A DNA stretch of 64,000 nucleotides from Flavobacterium frigidimaris (GCA_900129595.1 FQWG01000024.1:20487-84486); one strand, 5' to 3'. Positions 42,175 to 52,129 are shown, counted from the stretch's first letter. Numbers and translations: made by a program. The notes: generated by a model from the letters alone, not told the origin.

Positions 42175-45100
42175 AAACGCCTTATATACCATGTATGATA
42201 ATCTGCCAAAAAATCAGCAGATTGCCGCACAGTTACTAGAACAAAATCAGATAAAAATGCATCTTAACGGATTGTTAGGGTCTGCAGTTTCATTTGTGAT
42301 GCGCGCCGTTTTCAAAAAAACAGAGTTGCCATTTTTGGTTGTTTTAGACAATAAAGAAGAAGCCGCTTATTACCTGAACGATCTCGAACAAATGATCGGA
42401 GAGCAGGATGTCTTGTTTTATCCCGCATCATTTCGCCGTCCTTATCAGGTTGATGAGACTGATAATGCGAATGTTTTGCTTCGTGCTGAGGTTTTAAACC
42501 GAATTAATTCCCGTAAAAAACCAGCGATAATTGTCACCTATCCGGAAGCACTTTTCGAAAAAGTAGTAACCAGACAACAACTGGATAAGAATACTTTGAA
42601 AGTGGCGGTCAACGATAAGATTTCGATCGATTTTATCAACGAAGTTTTGTTTGAATACGAATTCAAAAGAGTCGATTTTATTACAGAACCCGGCGAATTT
42701 TCGGTTCGTGGAGGAATCGTCGATGTATTCTCATTTTCAAACGATCATCCTTATAGAATTGAGTTTTTTGGTAACGAAGTAGACAGTATTAGAAGTTTTG
42801 ATGTTGAAACACAATTATCGGTAGAAACCCATAAAAAAATCACGATTATTCCAAATGTTGAGAATAAGATATTTCAGGAAAACCGCGAAAGTTTCTTAGA
42901 TTATATTGCTGAAAAAACAGTTGTTTTTATTCAAAATACAGAGGGACTTTTAAGTCAGTTAGACAAACAATTTGCCAGAGCCGAAGAAGCTTTTGAGAAA
43001 TTATCCAAAGAAATAAAACACGCAGAACCCGAACAATTATTTTTAAATCAGAGTTCGTTTATCAAACGAGCTTTAGATTTTTCGGTTGTAGAATTGGCTT
43101 CAAAGCCTATTTTTAAAACAACAAAAACATTTGATTTTCATATTCAGCCGCAGCCTTCTTTCAACAAACAATTTGATTTGTTGTTGAATAATCTGAGCGA
43201 CAATCATTTCAACGGATACAAAAATTATTTGTTCTGTTCGAATGAAACACAGGCAAAACGTTTTCATGATATATTCGAAAGTCTGGATGAAGCCAATTCA
43301 GAAAATATCAGAAAGCAATATCATACGATTGTATTGCCTTTGTACCAGGGTTTTATCGACGAAGAAAACCAAATAACAGCTTATACAGATCACCAGATTT
43401 TTGAGCGTTATCATAAATTTAATATCAAAAACGGCTATTCTAAAAAGCAAAATATCACGCTTAAAGAATTAACCGCACTTTCTGTTGGTGATTATGTAAC
43501 CCACATCGATCACGGAATCGGGAAGTTTGGCGGATTGCAAAAAATTCAGGTCGAAGGCAAAACGCAGGAAGCCATAAAACTGGTTTATGCTGATAATGAT
43601 ATTGTTTATGTAAGCATACATTCGCTTCATAAAATCTCCAAATACAACGGAAAAGACGGAACGCCTCCAAAAATATATAAGTTAGGATCGAACGCCTGGA
43701 AAATTTTAAAACAAAAAACCAAAGCGCGCGTCAAACATATTGCGTTCAACCTGATTCAGTTGTATGCAAAACGCCGATTGGAAAAAGGTTTTCAGTTTGC
43801 ACCGGACAGTTATTTGCAAAACGAATTAGAAAGTTCGTTTATTTATGAAGATACACCGGATCAGACCAAATCGACACAGGAAGTAAAAGCCGATATGGAA
43901 AGCGATCGCCCAATGGATCGTTTGGTTTGTGGCGATGTTGGTTTCGGAAAAACAGAAGTTGCGATTCGTGCCGCTTTTAAAGCCGTTGATAATAGCAAAC
44001 AAGTGGCGATTTTAGTTCCCACAACTATTTTGGCGTACCAACATTACAGAACTTTTACCGAAAGATTAAAAGATATGCCCGTTTCTATTGGCTATTTAAA
44101 TAGATTTAGAACCGCGAAACAAAAAGCACAAACCCTAAAAGATTTAGCCGAAGGAAAACTGGATATCGTCATTGGAACACATCAACTGGTCAATAAAAAT
44201 GTAGTTTTTAAAGACCTTGGTTTATTGATCGTTGATGAAGAACAAAAGTTTGGTGTAAACGTAAAAGATAAACTAAAAACGATTGCCGCAAATGTCGATA
44301 CGCTGACATTAACGGCAACGCCAATTCCGAGAACGCTTCAGTTTTCGTTGATGGCGGCACGAGATTTATCTGTAATTACAACGCCTCCGCCAAATCGTTA
44401 TCCAATAGAAACGAATGTCGTTGGGTTTAATGAAGAAATAATTCGTGATGCGATTTCGTATGAAATTCAGCGTAACGGACAGGTTTTCTTTATCAATAAC
44501 CGAATCGAAAATATAAAAGAAGTCGCCGGAATGATTCAGCGTTTGGTGCCAAATGCAAGAGTTGGGATCGGTCACGGACAAATGGAAGGCGCCAAACTCG
44601 AGGAATTGATGTTGGGTTTTATGAACGGAGATTTTGATGTTTTGGTTGCCACCACAATCATCGAAAGTGGTTTGGATGTACCCAATGCCAACACGATTTT
44701 CATCAACAACGCGAATAATTTTGGATTGTCAGATTTGCATCAAATGCGAGGACGTGTAGGACGAAGCAATAAAAAAGCATTCTGTTATTTTATCTGTCCG
44801 CCATATTCATCCATGACCGAAGATGCCAGAAAGCGTATTCAGGCTTTGGAACAATTTAGCGAACTCGGAAGCGGTTTCAACATCGCCATGAAAGATCTTG
44901 AAATTCGTGGTGCCGGAGATTTATTAGGCGGAGAGCAAAGCGGTTTCATTAATGAAATTGGTTTTGATACGTACCAAAAAATCATGAACGAAGCGATCGA
45001 AGAATTAAAGGAAAACGAATTCAAAGATCTTTATCCGGAAGAGAACGATATTGAGACCAAAGAATACGTAAAAGATTTACAAATCGATACTGATTTTGAG

Positions 45101-45532
45101 TTGTTGTTTTCTGATGAATATATCAATAATGTTACCGAACGTTTGAGTTTATATAACGAGTTGGGTTCTGTCAAAAATGAAGAAGAACTGGTTATTTTCC
45201 AAAACAAATTAATTGACCGTTTCGGGCCAATGCCTCCGCGCGCCAATGCCTTGATGAACAGTATTCGCATCAAATGGATTGCTACAAACGTAGGTATTGA
45301 GAAACTGGTGATGAAAAAAGGTAAAATGATTGGCTATTTTGTTTCGGATCAGCAATCTGACTATTATCAATCGTCTAAGTTTAGAAAAGTGCTGCAATTT
45401 GTACAAAAATATAGCTCACTTTGTACAATGAAAGAAAAACAAACGCCAAACGGTCTACGCCTTCTCTTGACTTTTGAGAATGTAAAATCGACCAAACGAG
45501 CTTTGGAATTAATGGAATTATTGGGAGAGTAA
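42167..45532 (+). CDS. mfd: transcription-repair coupling factor Mfd
   Basis: 1121 residues from a TTG that overlaps the upstream stop; an ATG at 42191 is a possible alternative. Domains in order: UvrB-homology region (YPEALFEK, EPGEFSVRGGIVDVFSF), RNA-polymerase-interaction domain (LSVGDYVTHIDHGIGKFGGL, about 445-465), RecG-like translocase with Walker A GDVGFGKTEV (589-598), DEEQ box, TATPIPRTL, and the TRCF C-terminal domain. It displaces stalled RNA polymerase and recruits UvrA for repair. Confidence 0.97.
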   Translation: MSKNALYTMYDNLPKNQQIAAQLLEQNQIKMHLNGLLGSAVSFVMRAVFKKTELPFLVVLDNKEEAAYYLNDLEQMIGEQDVLFYPASFRRPYQVDETDNANVLLRAEVLNRINSRKKPAIIVTYPEALFEKVVTRQQLDKNTLKVAVNDKISIDFINEVLFEYEFKRVDFITEPGEFSVRGGIVDVFSFSNDHPYRIEFFGNEVDSIRSFDVETQLSVETHKKITIIPNVENKIFQENRESFLDYIAEKTVVFIQNTEGLLSQLDKQFARAEEAFEKLSKEIKHAEPEQLFLNQSSFIKRALDFSVVELASKPIFKTTKTFDFHIQPQPSFNKQFDLLLNNLSDNHFNGYKNYLFCSNETQAKRFHDIFESLDEANSENIRKQYHTIVLPLYQGFIDEENQITAYTDHQIFERYHKFNIKNGYSKKQNITLKELTALSVGDYVTHIDHGIGKFGGLQKIQVEGKTQEAIKLVYADNDIVYVSIHSLHKISKYNGKDGTPPKIYKLGSNAWKILKQKTKARVKHIAFNLIQLYAKRRLEKGFQFAPDSYLQNELESSFIYEDTPDQTKSTQEVKADMESDRPMDRLVCGDVGFGKTEVAIRAAFKAVDNSKQVAILVPTTILAYQHYRTFTERLKDMPVSIGYLNRFRTAKQKAQTLKDLAEGKLDIVIGTHQLVNKNVVFKDLGLLIVDEEQKFGVNVKDKLKTIAANVDTLTLTATPIPRTLQFSLMAARDLSVITTPPPNRYPIETNVVGFNEEIIRDAISYEIQRNGQVFFINNRIENIKEVAGMIQRLVPNARVGIGHGQMEGAKLEELMLGFMNGDFDVLVATTIIESGLDVPNANTIFINNANNFGLSDLHQMRGRVGRSNKKAFCYFICPPYSSMTEDARKRIQALEQFSELGSGFNIAMKDLEIRGAGDLLGGEQSGFINEIGFDTYQKIMNEAIEELKENEFKDLYPEENDIETKEYVKDLQIDTDFELLFSDEYINNVTERLSLYNELGSVKNEEELVIFQNKLIDRFGPMPPRANALMNSIRIKWIATNVGIEKLVMKKGKMIGYFVSDQQSDYYQSSKFRKVLQFVQKYSSLCTMKEKQTPNGLRLLLTFENVKSTKRALELMELLGE

Positions 45533-45575
45533 TTTTTTTTAGGAGCAGATCAATTTCGTTTCAAAAGACCATTAA

Positions 45576-45643
45576 TCCCGCTATACCTTTCAATCTTTTG
45601 TGCCGAACCCCGGCACAAAAGGATTCCCAGTGCTATCGGGGCT
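45576..45643. repeat. REP-like element, family B, copy 1
   Basis: TCCCGCTAT..C.TTTCAATCTTTT, a variable hairpin (GTGCCG/CGGCAC), then AAAAGGATTCCCAGTGCTATC. The same frame with a different hairpin occurs at 63842-63906. The end GCTATCGGGG matches half of the dispersed CCCGATAGCTATCGGG palindrome. Confidence 0.65.
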
Positions 45644-45728
45644 AGGCGAGAAGTTTAGTAATTCAGTTCACCTTTTTCAATAATTATTTAGATAAGATAT
45701 TCAATAATGTCTTAATGATTTAAGATAA

Positions 45729-46235
45729 TTACGGTTTGTCTCCGTTCATTACATTTCTTAAATTATCGTAGGCTAATCTGATGTTATCAACATTGTTATT
45801 ATCATTGTGAAACATCAAAGAGGTGTGAAGTTTAAGAAATCCTTCATCATTATCAAATTCGATAATATTATTAAGTTTTGTGACGGAGTCTGTCATTTTA
45901 CTGTTATTATACCATCTATCAAAAGCATAAAATCTTTGATAAGCTTTTTTATCATTATCATCGTAAATATAAATTAATGCATCCTGAATGTTTTTAAAAA
46001 AAGCTGAGACAATATTTCTAATTGTTTCAGAAACACAAGCATCAAACGGAGCAGGTTCACTACTTATTTTATCTATTGTTATTTGATAGACTTGTCCAAT
46101 TTCAACATCATTAGCTACACAAGATGCAAGTGTAAAGTCCTCATAAAGAGCAACTCGATATTCAATTTGTCTTTTTGTAAGAAAACTGTAATAACCAAAA
46201 TTAGGATGAAAAGTATAATTATATTGTTTTAACAA
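45729..46235 (-). CDS. DUF6169-like small protein
   Basis: 168 residues from a TTG at 46235 that overlaps the end of the 32-codon ORF upstream; no ATG lies near the conserved start. Begins LKQYNYTFHPNFGYYSFLTK. Mid-part VSAFFKNIQDALIYIYDDND and ending in a Asn/Asp-rich acidic stretch (MFHNDNNNVDNIRLAYDN). I associate it with the DUF6169 family, uncharacterised, from memory. Mostly cytosolic by composition. The overlapping arrangement suggests a two-protein module. Confidence 0.62.
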   Translation of the reverse strand: MLKQYNYTFHPNFGYYSFLTKRQIEYRVALYEDFTLASCVANDVEIGQVYQITIDKISSEPAPFDACVSETIRNIVSAFFKNIQDALIYIYDDNDKKAYQRFYAFDRWYNNSKMTDSVTKLNNIIEFDNDEGFLKLHTSLMFHNDNNNVDNIRLAYDNLRNVMNGDKP

Positions 46236-46317
46236 GTTTGATACCTTTTGAAGTTAAGGTTTCAATAGAAGTTTTGCCTTGCAAAAAAGAGCGTACAGCC
46301 ACTTTATCATCTCTCAT
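46219..46317 (-). CDS. 32-residue ORF overlapping the DUF6169-like gene
   Basis: Starts ATG at 46317 (MRDDKVAVRSFLQGKTSIET) and stops at 46219, sharing 17 bases with the TTG start of the next gene in another frame. The frame stays open and coding-like for a further 22 codons upstream (KIKPTIENKESVKKAIIK) to a TAG at 46384, but contains no ATG, GTG or TTG there; so the real gene may have lost its start, or an unusual start is used. Basic, helix-forming. No family known to me. Confidence 0.5.
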   Translation of the reverse strand: MRDDKVAVRSFLQGKTSIETLTSKGIKLVKTI

Positions 46318-46554
46318 TTTGATGATTGCTTTTTTTACGGACTCCTTATTTTCTATTGTAGGTTTAATTTTACAAAGAAACTTCTAAAATGTTGAATAAT
46401 AAAATATTATTAATATTATTTACCTATCATTCCTAATGAGACGTATAATCATAGTTTATCATTGTTATTTATTAAGTTTTATTTATCTTTTAGTTAAGAA
46501 AATGCTTAGAATTAAAAAGTTTCCTTTGAGAAAAATTTTAAAGCAAACTTTTCT

Positions 46555-47109
46555 ATGCAATATCAATTTATTGTTCTCTTTTTATTTTTTGGATTAACCT
46601 CCGCTTTTGCACAGGAAGGCAAGCAAATCGTTGTAAATGATACGCTGAAATCACAAGAAATTGATCCTTTACGTCCTGCAAAAGCAGCTTTTTATTCGGC
46701 TATTTTTCCTGGTTTAGGACAGATTTATAATAAAAAATATTGGAAACTTCCTTTGGTTTATGGCGCAATCGGTACGAGTACTTATTTTTATATCGACAGT
46801 CAGAAAAACTACAACATTTACAGAAACGAATACAAAAGCAGACTTGCAGGAAGCGCAAGTAGCTCTGAGTATTTGGCGAACTTAAGCGAAAGTCAGTTGG
46901 TCTCTGCACAAAAACAATTTCAAAGAAATAGAGATTTATCGGCTTTATTTATTGTTGGTTTTTATGTTTTAAATATCATTGATGCCAATATCGATGCAGC
47001 TTTGTCTCAATTTAATGTAAGCGAGAAATTAGCTTTTAAACCTTCAGTGAATTTCAAGAGTGAAAATATGCAATCTGGTTTTGGATTTGCTTGTACGTAC
47101 TCTTTTTAA
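46555..47109 (+). CDS. DUF5683 domain protein
   Basis: 184 residues with signal peptide (ending TSAFAQ, about 20). The family core RPAKAAFYSAIFPGLGQIYN, KKYWKLPLVYGAIGTSTYFY and YVLNIIDANIDAAL is complete; two or three hydrophobic hairpin-like segments suggest an envelope membrane protein. It is common in Bacteroidota next to ParB/segregation genes, but here no such neighbour exists. Function unknown. Confidence 0.85.
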   Translation: MQYQFIVLFLFFGLTSAFAQEGKQIVVNDTLKSQEIDPLRPAKAAFYSAIFPGLGQIYNKKYWKLPLVYGAIGTSTYFYIDSQKNYNIYRNEYKSRLAGSASSSEYLANLSESQLVSAQKQFQRNRDLSALFIVGFYVLNIIDANIDAALSQFNVSEKLAFKPSVNFKSENMQSGFGFACTYSF

Positions 47110-47181
47110 GAGGTTTACTTTTGTAATTTTAGATTCAGTTTTAGCATTATTTCTAAAGCAAAACGATAATGAAGGAAATCA

Positions 47182-47214
47182 AAAATGGCACATGATTGTT
47201 TCATGTGCCATTTT
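47182..47214. terminator. hairpin terminator, bidirectional
   Basis: AAAATGGCACATGA pairs exactly with TCATGTGCCATTTT over a short loop, between the convergent DUF5683 and GH97 genes. Confidence 0.85.
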
Positions 47215-47248
47215 GCTGAAGCTCAGACAGGGTTTTTTTAGAGAGAAT

Positions 47249-49429
47249 TTACAATTTCTTCAATCCTTTTAATTCTGCAGGATTTCCTTCTTTAATGCTA
47301 ATGGCAACGCCACCACCCGGAGCTAAATACTGTTTTAGAATTGTTTTAGAATTTACTACAACTTTAGTCACGGTATATTTTTGTGGATTTACGTTCCAAT
47401 TCGCTTCTTTTGCATCAGCATAAATAGTAGCGATAAAGTTTTTTCCGGCAGGTAAATAATCAAAAGTAATGTTTGCCGTTCTTGCGTTTTCATCGGTAAT
47501 TCCGCCAATAAACCATTCGTTTTTGCCTTTTGCTTTACGGGCAATCGTGATATAATCTCCAGGTTCAGCTTCGAGAATATAACTGTTGTCCCAATCTACA
47601 GCAACATCTTTGATGAACTGAAATGCATCTGGAAAACGTTCGTAATTACCTGGGATATCTGCCGCCATTTGCAACGGACTGTACATCGTAACATAATACG
47701 CCAATTGTTTTACCAAAGTTGTGTTGACACGCTGAGAACTTCCGGTTCCGTAATACGAAAGATCCGTTTGGAAAATCCCAGGTGTATAATCCATTGGTCC
47801 GCCCATTAATCTTGTAAATGGTAAAATCGTTGTATGATCAGGTGCTAAACCTCCCATAGATTCAAACTCAGTTCCGCGAGCAGATTCCTGAGCAATCCAG
47901 TTCGGGAAAGTTCGGTTTAAACCCGTTGGACGCACTGCTTCGTGACTGTCAATCATGATTTTATAATCGGCAGCACGTTTGGCCACATTAATGTAATGAT
48001 TCACCATCCATTGTCCGTCATGATGTTCACCACGTGGAATAATTTTACCTACATAACCTGTTTTTACAGCATCATAACCGTTGTCATTCATAAACTGAAA
48101 AGCACGGTCTAAACGACGCTCATAATTGGTTGCAGATCCTGAAGTTTCATGGTGCATGATGATTTTTACCCCTCTTGAAGCGGCATAAGCATGAACCGCT
48201 TTTACATCAAAATCAGGGTAAGCAGTTACGTAATCAAAGACTTCTTCTTTCCAGTTGTTGATCCAGTCTTCCCAACCAATGTTCCAGCCTTCGATCAGGA
48301 TTGCATCGAAACCATTTTTAGCAGCAAAATCAATATATTCTTTTGCGCGTTCTGTTGTAGCCCCGTGTTTTCCGTTTGGCGTAAGTTTGGTAAAATCATC
48401 TGTTAGTTTTACGTTAGTTTCTTTTCCAAAAGCCCAGGTGCTTTTTCCGGCAACGAAATATTCCCACCAAATTCCGATGTATTTTACCGGTTTTATCCAC
48501 GATACATCTTTGTAACTTGTTGGTTCGTTGAGGTTCAAAATTAGTTTTGAAGCCAAAATCTCAGTTGCTTTATCGCTTACCACAATAGTTCTCCAAGGCG
48601 ATTGCGCATCAGTTTGCATATAACCTTTTGCTCCAACGGCATCAGGTGCTAAATGGCTGCGCATTTTGTTATTTACAGCATCAACCTCAAGGTACATTGC
48701 CGGATAATTGATCAAAGCAGCTTCGTGAATGTTGATGTACAAACCGTCATCAGATTTCATCATCGAAGGAGTTTGTACCGATAATTCCTTAATAGGCCAT
48801 TGCGAATTGATTTCGATCGTTGCTTTTTTCATCAGCGAAGGAATTTCAGAAATCTTCGAAGTCGTATACGCATATTCATTGGTATCATAATCTCCCGGAA
48901 TCCAGAAAATTTTATGATTTCCGGCCAGATTAAATTCAGAACGTTCTTCTTTTATTACAAAATAATTCAAATCATTTTGCTTTGGAAATTCATATCTGAA
49001 ACCCAATCCGTCGTTGAATAAACGGAAACGAATGCGAATATATCGGTTGTTATTTTTTGCCTGTGCTAAAGTGACAACCAATTCGTTGTAATTGTTGCGA
49101 ATTGTTTTTTCTTCACCTAAAACAGGATTCCAATTTTCATCAACAGAGGATTGTGCTGTATTTGTAATGGTAAAACCATCCATAAACGAAGGCAGATCTT
49201 TTAATTCTAAACCCAAAGAACTTGGTTTTATAACTGCTTTTTGTTTGTATGATAATTGGTAAGACGGAATTCCGCCTTCTTTTAATTCAAATTTTAAAGA
49301 AAGATTTTTGTTTGGCGAAGTTATTTCCTGCGCCTGAAGCCATAATGAGTTGGCACAGACAAAAAGTAACAGCGCGATTTTTTTGCCCAAACGAATTTGG
49401 AAAAGGGATTTTTGAAATTTAAAATTCAT
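47249..49429 (-). CDS. susB: glycoside hydrolase family 97 (SusB-like alpha-glucosidase)
   Basis: 726 residues from the ATG at 49429 (MNFKFQKSLFQIRLGKKIAL); a further ATG seven codons upstream is less likely. Signal peptide ending WLQAQ. GH97 hallmarks: N-terminal beta-sandwich, WWEYFVAGKSTWAFG, the (beta/alpha)8 barrel with DAVKTGYVGKIIPRGEHHDG, IDSHEAVRPTGLNRTFPNW and GGLAPDHTTILPFTRLMGGP. Inverting GH97 enzymes use several Glu residues with calcium to hydrolyse alpha-glucosidic bonds. Periplasmic; last gene of the glucan locus. Confidence 0.93.
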   Translation of the reverse strand: MNFKFQKSLFQIRLGKKIALLLFVCANSLWLQAQEITSPNKNLSLKFELKEGGIPSYQLSYKQKAVIKPSSLGLELKDLPSFMDGFTITNTAQSSVDENWNPVLGEEKTIRNNYNELVVTLAQAKNNNRYIRIRFRLFNDGLGFRYEFPKQNDLNYFVIKEERSEFNLAGNHKIFWIPGDYDTNEYAYTTSKISEIPSLMKKATIEINSQWPIKELSVQTPSMMKSDDGLYINIHEAALINYPAMYLEVDAVNNKMRSHLAPDAVGAKGYMQTDAQSPWRTIVVSDKATEILASKLILNLNEPTSYKDVSWIKPVKYIGIWWEYFVAGKSTWAFGKETNVKLTDDFTKLTPNGKHGATTERAKEYIDFAAKNGFDAILIEGWNIGWEDWINNWKEEVFDYVTAYPDFDVKAVHAYAASRGVKIIMHHETSGSATNYERRLDRAFQFMNDNGYDAVKTGYVGKIIPRGEHHDGQWMVNHYINVAKRAADYKIMIDSHEAVRPTGLNRTFPNWIAQESARGTEFESMGGLAPDHTTILPFTRLMGGPMDYTPGIFQTDLSYYGTGSSQRVNTTLVKQLAYYVTMYSPLQMAADIPGNYERFPDAFQFIKDVAVDWDNSYILEAEPGDYITIARKAKGKNEWFIGGITDENARTANITFDYLPAGKNFIATIYADAKEANWNVNPQKYTVTKVVVNSKTILKQYLAPGGGVAISIKEGNPAELKGLKKL

Positions 49430-49481
49430 GTTTTTTAGTTTTTTAGCCAACTTAACTTTGTTTTTTTAAGTTGCACTGGTA

Positions 49482-50867
49482 TTAGTTTTTCAATACTAAA
49501 TATTGAAAAGGAAGTAATGTAATTTCACTGCCAACAGTTACTGTATTTCCTGTAAAAGCATCTTTCCAGGTTCCTTTTAATGAATTAGATACAAGATATT
49601 TTACATCATTATTAGTTAAATTCGAAAGGACTAAAACTTTTTCAGCATCTTTTACCATTGTAAAAGCACTTACAGCATCGTTGCTGTATCCGGTGTAAGT
49701 TCCTTTTTTTATAGCAGTACTTGAGTTTCTGAAAGCAATTATTTTCTTGTATTGAGCCAGCATTTCCGGATCTGCAGTTGACCAGTCAATTGGAGTTTTT
49801 TCGAAATAATTAATTCTTTGTGCATATCCAATTTCCTGTCCGTTATAAATCATCGGAACAGATTTCATGTAAGCGGCAACAACAAATGATGCTACAGATC
49901 CTTTTTTACCGCCAAAAAGCTCAATTGGAGTTCCTTCTGAAAGGTTGACATCATGATTGCTGGTGTACCTTACAATTTTATTTTCCTCGTTATAATTTGT
50001 TGAATATTCTGCTGCATTTGCATTTTGTATGGTACTTGCAGATAAATTTTCTTTAAATACTTTTTCTAAAGTGCTGAAAAAATTAAATCCAAAAGTATAA
50101 TCAAAACCAGATCTAAATAGATTCACGTTTGTACCTTCTGCCAACATTAATATTTTCTGATTTTTTTTAATTTTTCTTAGTTTTGAAACGGCTTCAGTCC
50201 AAAAATCCTGTGGGACAAAATCAGCATAATCGCATCTGAAACCATCAATATTTGCAGTGTAAACCCAGTATTCCATAGCATCAATCATAGCATTTTTCAT
50301 TTCTCTATTGGTAAAATCCAATTGGGCAACATCATTGTAATTGGTTCCCGGAGGAATAATGATTTTTCCGTCAGCATCTTTTTGATACCAATCAGGATGT
50401 TGGGTAATCCAGGCATTGTCCCATGCAGTATGATTGGCAACCCAGTCTAAAATAACAGCCATATTTTTTTTGTGCGCTTCTTCAACCAGCACCTGAAGAT
50501 CTTGTAAAGTTCCAAAATCCGGATTTATTGCTTTATAGTCTTTTACAGCATAAGGAGAACCCAGTCCTGCCGCAACTTTTTCTTTTCCAACCGGAAAAAC
50601 CGGCATTAAATAAATAACATTTACACCCAATTCCTGAATTTGAGTTAGGCGATCCTGAACACCTTTTAATGTTCCGGCCTGACTGAAAGAACGGATATTT
50701 ACCTGATAAATAATGGCATCTTCTTTATTAGGCATTTTATCGAATGAGGCGCCGTATTGCGGATAAGGAGGAGGTGTATTTGAATCTGAATCGTTATCAG
50801 ATGAACTACAGGAAACAAACGCTAACGTAAGCAGTAGTGCATAAACGATGTTTATATTTGATTTCAT
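49482..50867 (-). CDS. GH13 alpha-amylase-type lipoprotein
   Basis: 461 residues. Lipoprotein signal (LTLAFVSC, Cys20) with SSSDNDSD spacer. Catalytic barrel: DWVANHT (141-147), nucleophile Asp213 in GFRCDYADF, acid/base Glu244 in MLAEGTN, and NHD (304-306) with transition-state Asp306. It cleaves internal or terminal alpha-1,4 links. Compact, without visible extra binding domains. Together with SusCDE it forms the extracellular or periplasmic degradation step. An attenuator-like hairpin precedes it. Confidence 0.93.
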   Translation of the reverse strand: MKSNINIVYALLLTLAFVSCSSSDNDSDSNTPPPYPQYGASFDKMPNKEDAIIYQVNIRSFSQAGTLKGVQDRLTQIQELGVNVIYLMPVFPVGKEKVAAGLGSPYAVKDYKAINPDFGTLQDLQVLVEEAHKKNMAVILDWVANHTAWDNAWITQHPDWYQKDADGKIIIPPGTNYNDVAQLDFTNREMKNAMIDAMEYWVYTANIDGFRCDYADFVPQDFWTEAVSKLRKIKKNQKILMLAEGTNVNLFRSGFDYTFGFNFFSTLEKVFKENLSASTIQNANAAEYSTNYNEENKIVRYTSNHDVNLSEGTPIELFGGKKGSVASFVVAAYMKSVPMIYNGQEIGYAQRINYFEKTPIDWSTADPEMLAQYKKIIAFRNSSTAIKKGTYTGYSNDAVSAFTMVKDAEKVLVLSNLTNNDVKYLVSNSLKGTWKDAFTGNTVTVGSEITLLPFQYLVLKN

Positions 50868-50933
50868 AATTTTAATTTTTTTAATACGTCCAGAGTTTGT
50901 TTTGAGATGATAACCTCTAAAATTTTAAGATAG

Positions 50934-50959
50934 CCTGCCTTTCGCTCAAAAAAGGCAGG
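50934..50959. terminator. hairpin between the SusE-like and GH13 genes
   Basis: CCTGCCTTT pairs with AAAGGCAGG over an 8-base loop in the 139-base gap between two genes of the same unit. Possible partial terminator or processing site lowering expression of the enzymes relative to the binding proteins. Confidence 0.55.
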
Positions 50960-51006
50960 TATCAACTCAAACTAATCTAAACTGTAATTTTAAATACTGA
51001 TATAGA

Positions 51007-52113
51007 TTATTTTTTAACTATTGTACATGTTGCAGTTGCCGGATAACCGTTTGAGACAGGATCAACTTCATCAATTTTAAAAGTGATTTCATATGTTCCT
51101 GCTTCGCTGATACCATAAGCACCTCCATTGTCAAGATTAACGGTATTTGTAGATGAATCTGCGGGTCCGTAATTAACTGACCAATTATTATTTAATTTGA
51201 ACTTTACACTTCCGGGTAATAAATTGGCAGTAATTTTCCATGTTTTGGTTTGATGGTCATATGACATCGGAATAGCGTTATTCCATCCATAATCTTTATC
51301 TTCAGGTGTTGGTGCATGTGTTGCATCTCCTGCAATTCCCCAAGCATACGGAGTAGAAGTCCATTTTAATGTATTTAAATTTACTTTGATCTGGTATGAA
51401 CCTGCTCCAGGCAGATGAAAATTGGGTTCGCTTCCGTTTTTTAAATCATTATTGCTATTTCCTGCACCATAATATTGATCCCAGTTTCTGGCAGTATTCA
51501 ATTTAAAATCAGTACCATTACCAGCAGGAAGTGTAACATAACCCTGATAAACACCTTTTGAAATAGCAGTTAAGGCCGCAGCAGTTCCTACATTAAATTC
51601 TCCCTGATAAAATCCTGGCATGTAAATTTCACCAAAAACGACACTTTTTTCATAAGGAGTAACCGTTAATGTGATGTAATCTGAGTACACTTTATGATCT
51701 ACACTGGCTTCTACACGAACCACTAATTTTCCCGCAACATTAGGCAAAATGCCTAAGTCTATAGCAATTTTGTTTAAGTCTCTCCCTATTAAAGCTTTGC
51801 TTAAAACATCTTCACCGGCTTCTATTCGTTTCGATTTTAACCACGCCTTTGGTCCGGTAATGTCAGGAATTATATCAATTTGCAATGCATAAGTAACAGG
51901 AGTACCAACAGGAAATGCAACAGCAGGCCATGAAATTAATTCTACAGATTGATCTTCTGTCTCTTCATTTAGAACCAATGTGGTAGAAGAAGCTTCAATA
52001 TTACTTGGAAAAGGTACCGTTTTTAAGGTCGTTAATTCTGCATCACTTTCACAGGAGGCACCTAAAAAAAGCAGGGTGCCTAATACAAATAATTTATTTA
52101 TATATTTTTTCAT
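51007..52113 (-). CDS. susE: SusE-like starch-binding outer-membrane lipoprotein
   Basis: 368 residues. Lipoprotein signal (LLFLGASC, Cys21) then an N-terminal Ig-like domain in which the string VELISWPAVAFPVGTPVTYA matches the SusE/SusF type, and two C-terminal binding modules (VVFGEIYMPGFYQGEFNVGT, LKWTSTPYAWGIAGDATHAP). These bind glucan on the cell surface. Directly after susD (16 bases). Confidence 0.88.
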   Translation of the reverse strand: MKKYINKLFVLGTLLFLGASCESDAELTTLKTVPFPSNIEASSTTLVLNEETEDQSVELISWPAVAFPVGTPVTYALQIDIIPDITGPKAWLKSKRIEAGEDVLSKALIGRDLNKIAIDLGILPNVAGKLVVRVEASVDHKVYSDYITLTVTPYEKSVVFGEIYMPGFYQGEFNVGTAAALTAISKGVYQGYVTLPAGNGTDFKLNTARNWDQYYGAGNSNNDLKNGSEPNFHLPGAGSYQIKVNLNTLKWTSTPYAWGIAGDATHAPTPEDKDYGWNNAIPMSYDHQTKTWKITANLLPGSVKFKLNNNWSVNYGPADSSTNTVNLDNGGAYGISEAGTYEITFKIDEVDPVSNGYPATATCTIVKK

Positions 52114-52129
52114 AATAGTTTATTTTTTA

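Noticed and set aside
42167..42190. The ATG at 42191 as the only mfd start.
   Set aside because: The TTG at 42167 overlaps the preceding stop and gives a plausible N-terminus, so I kept the longer form while noting the alternative.
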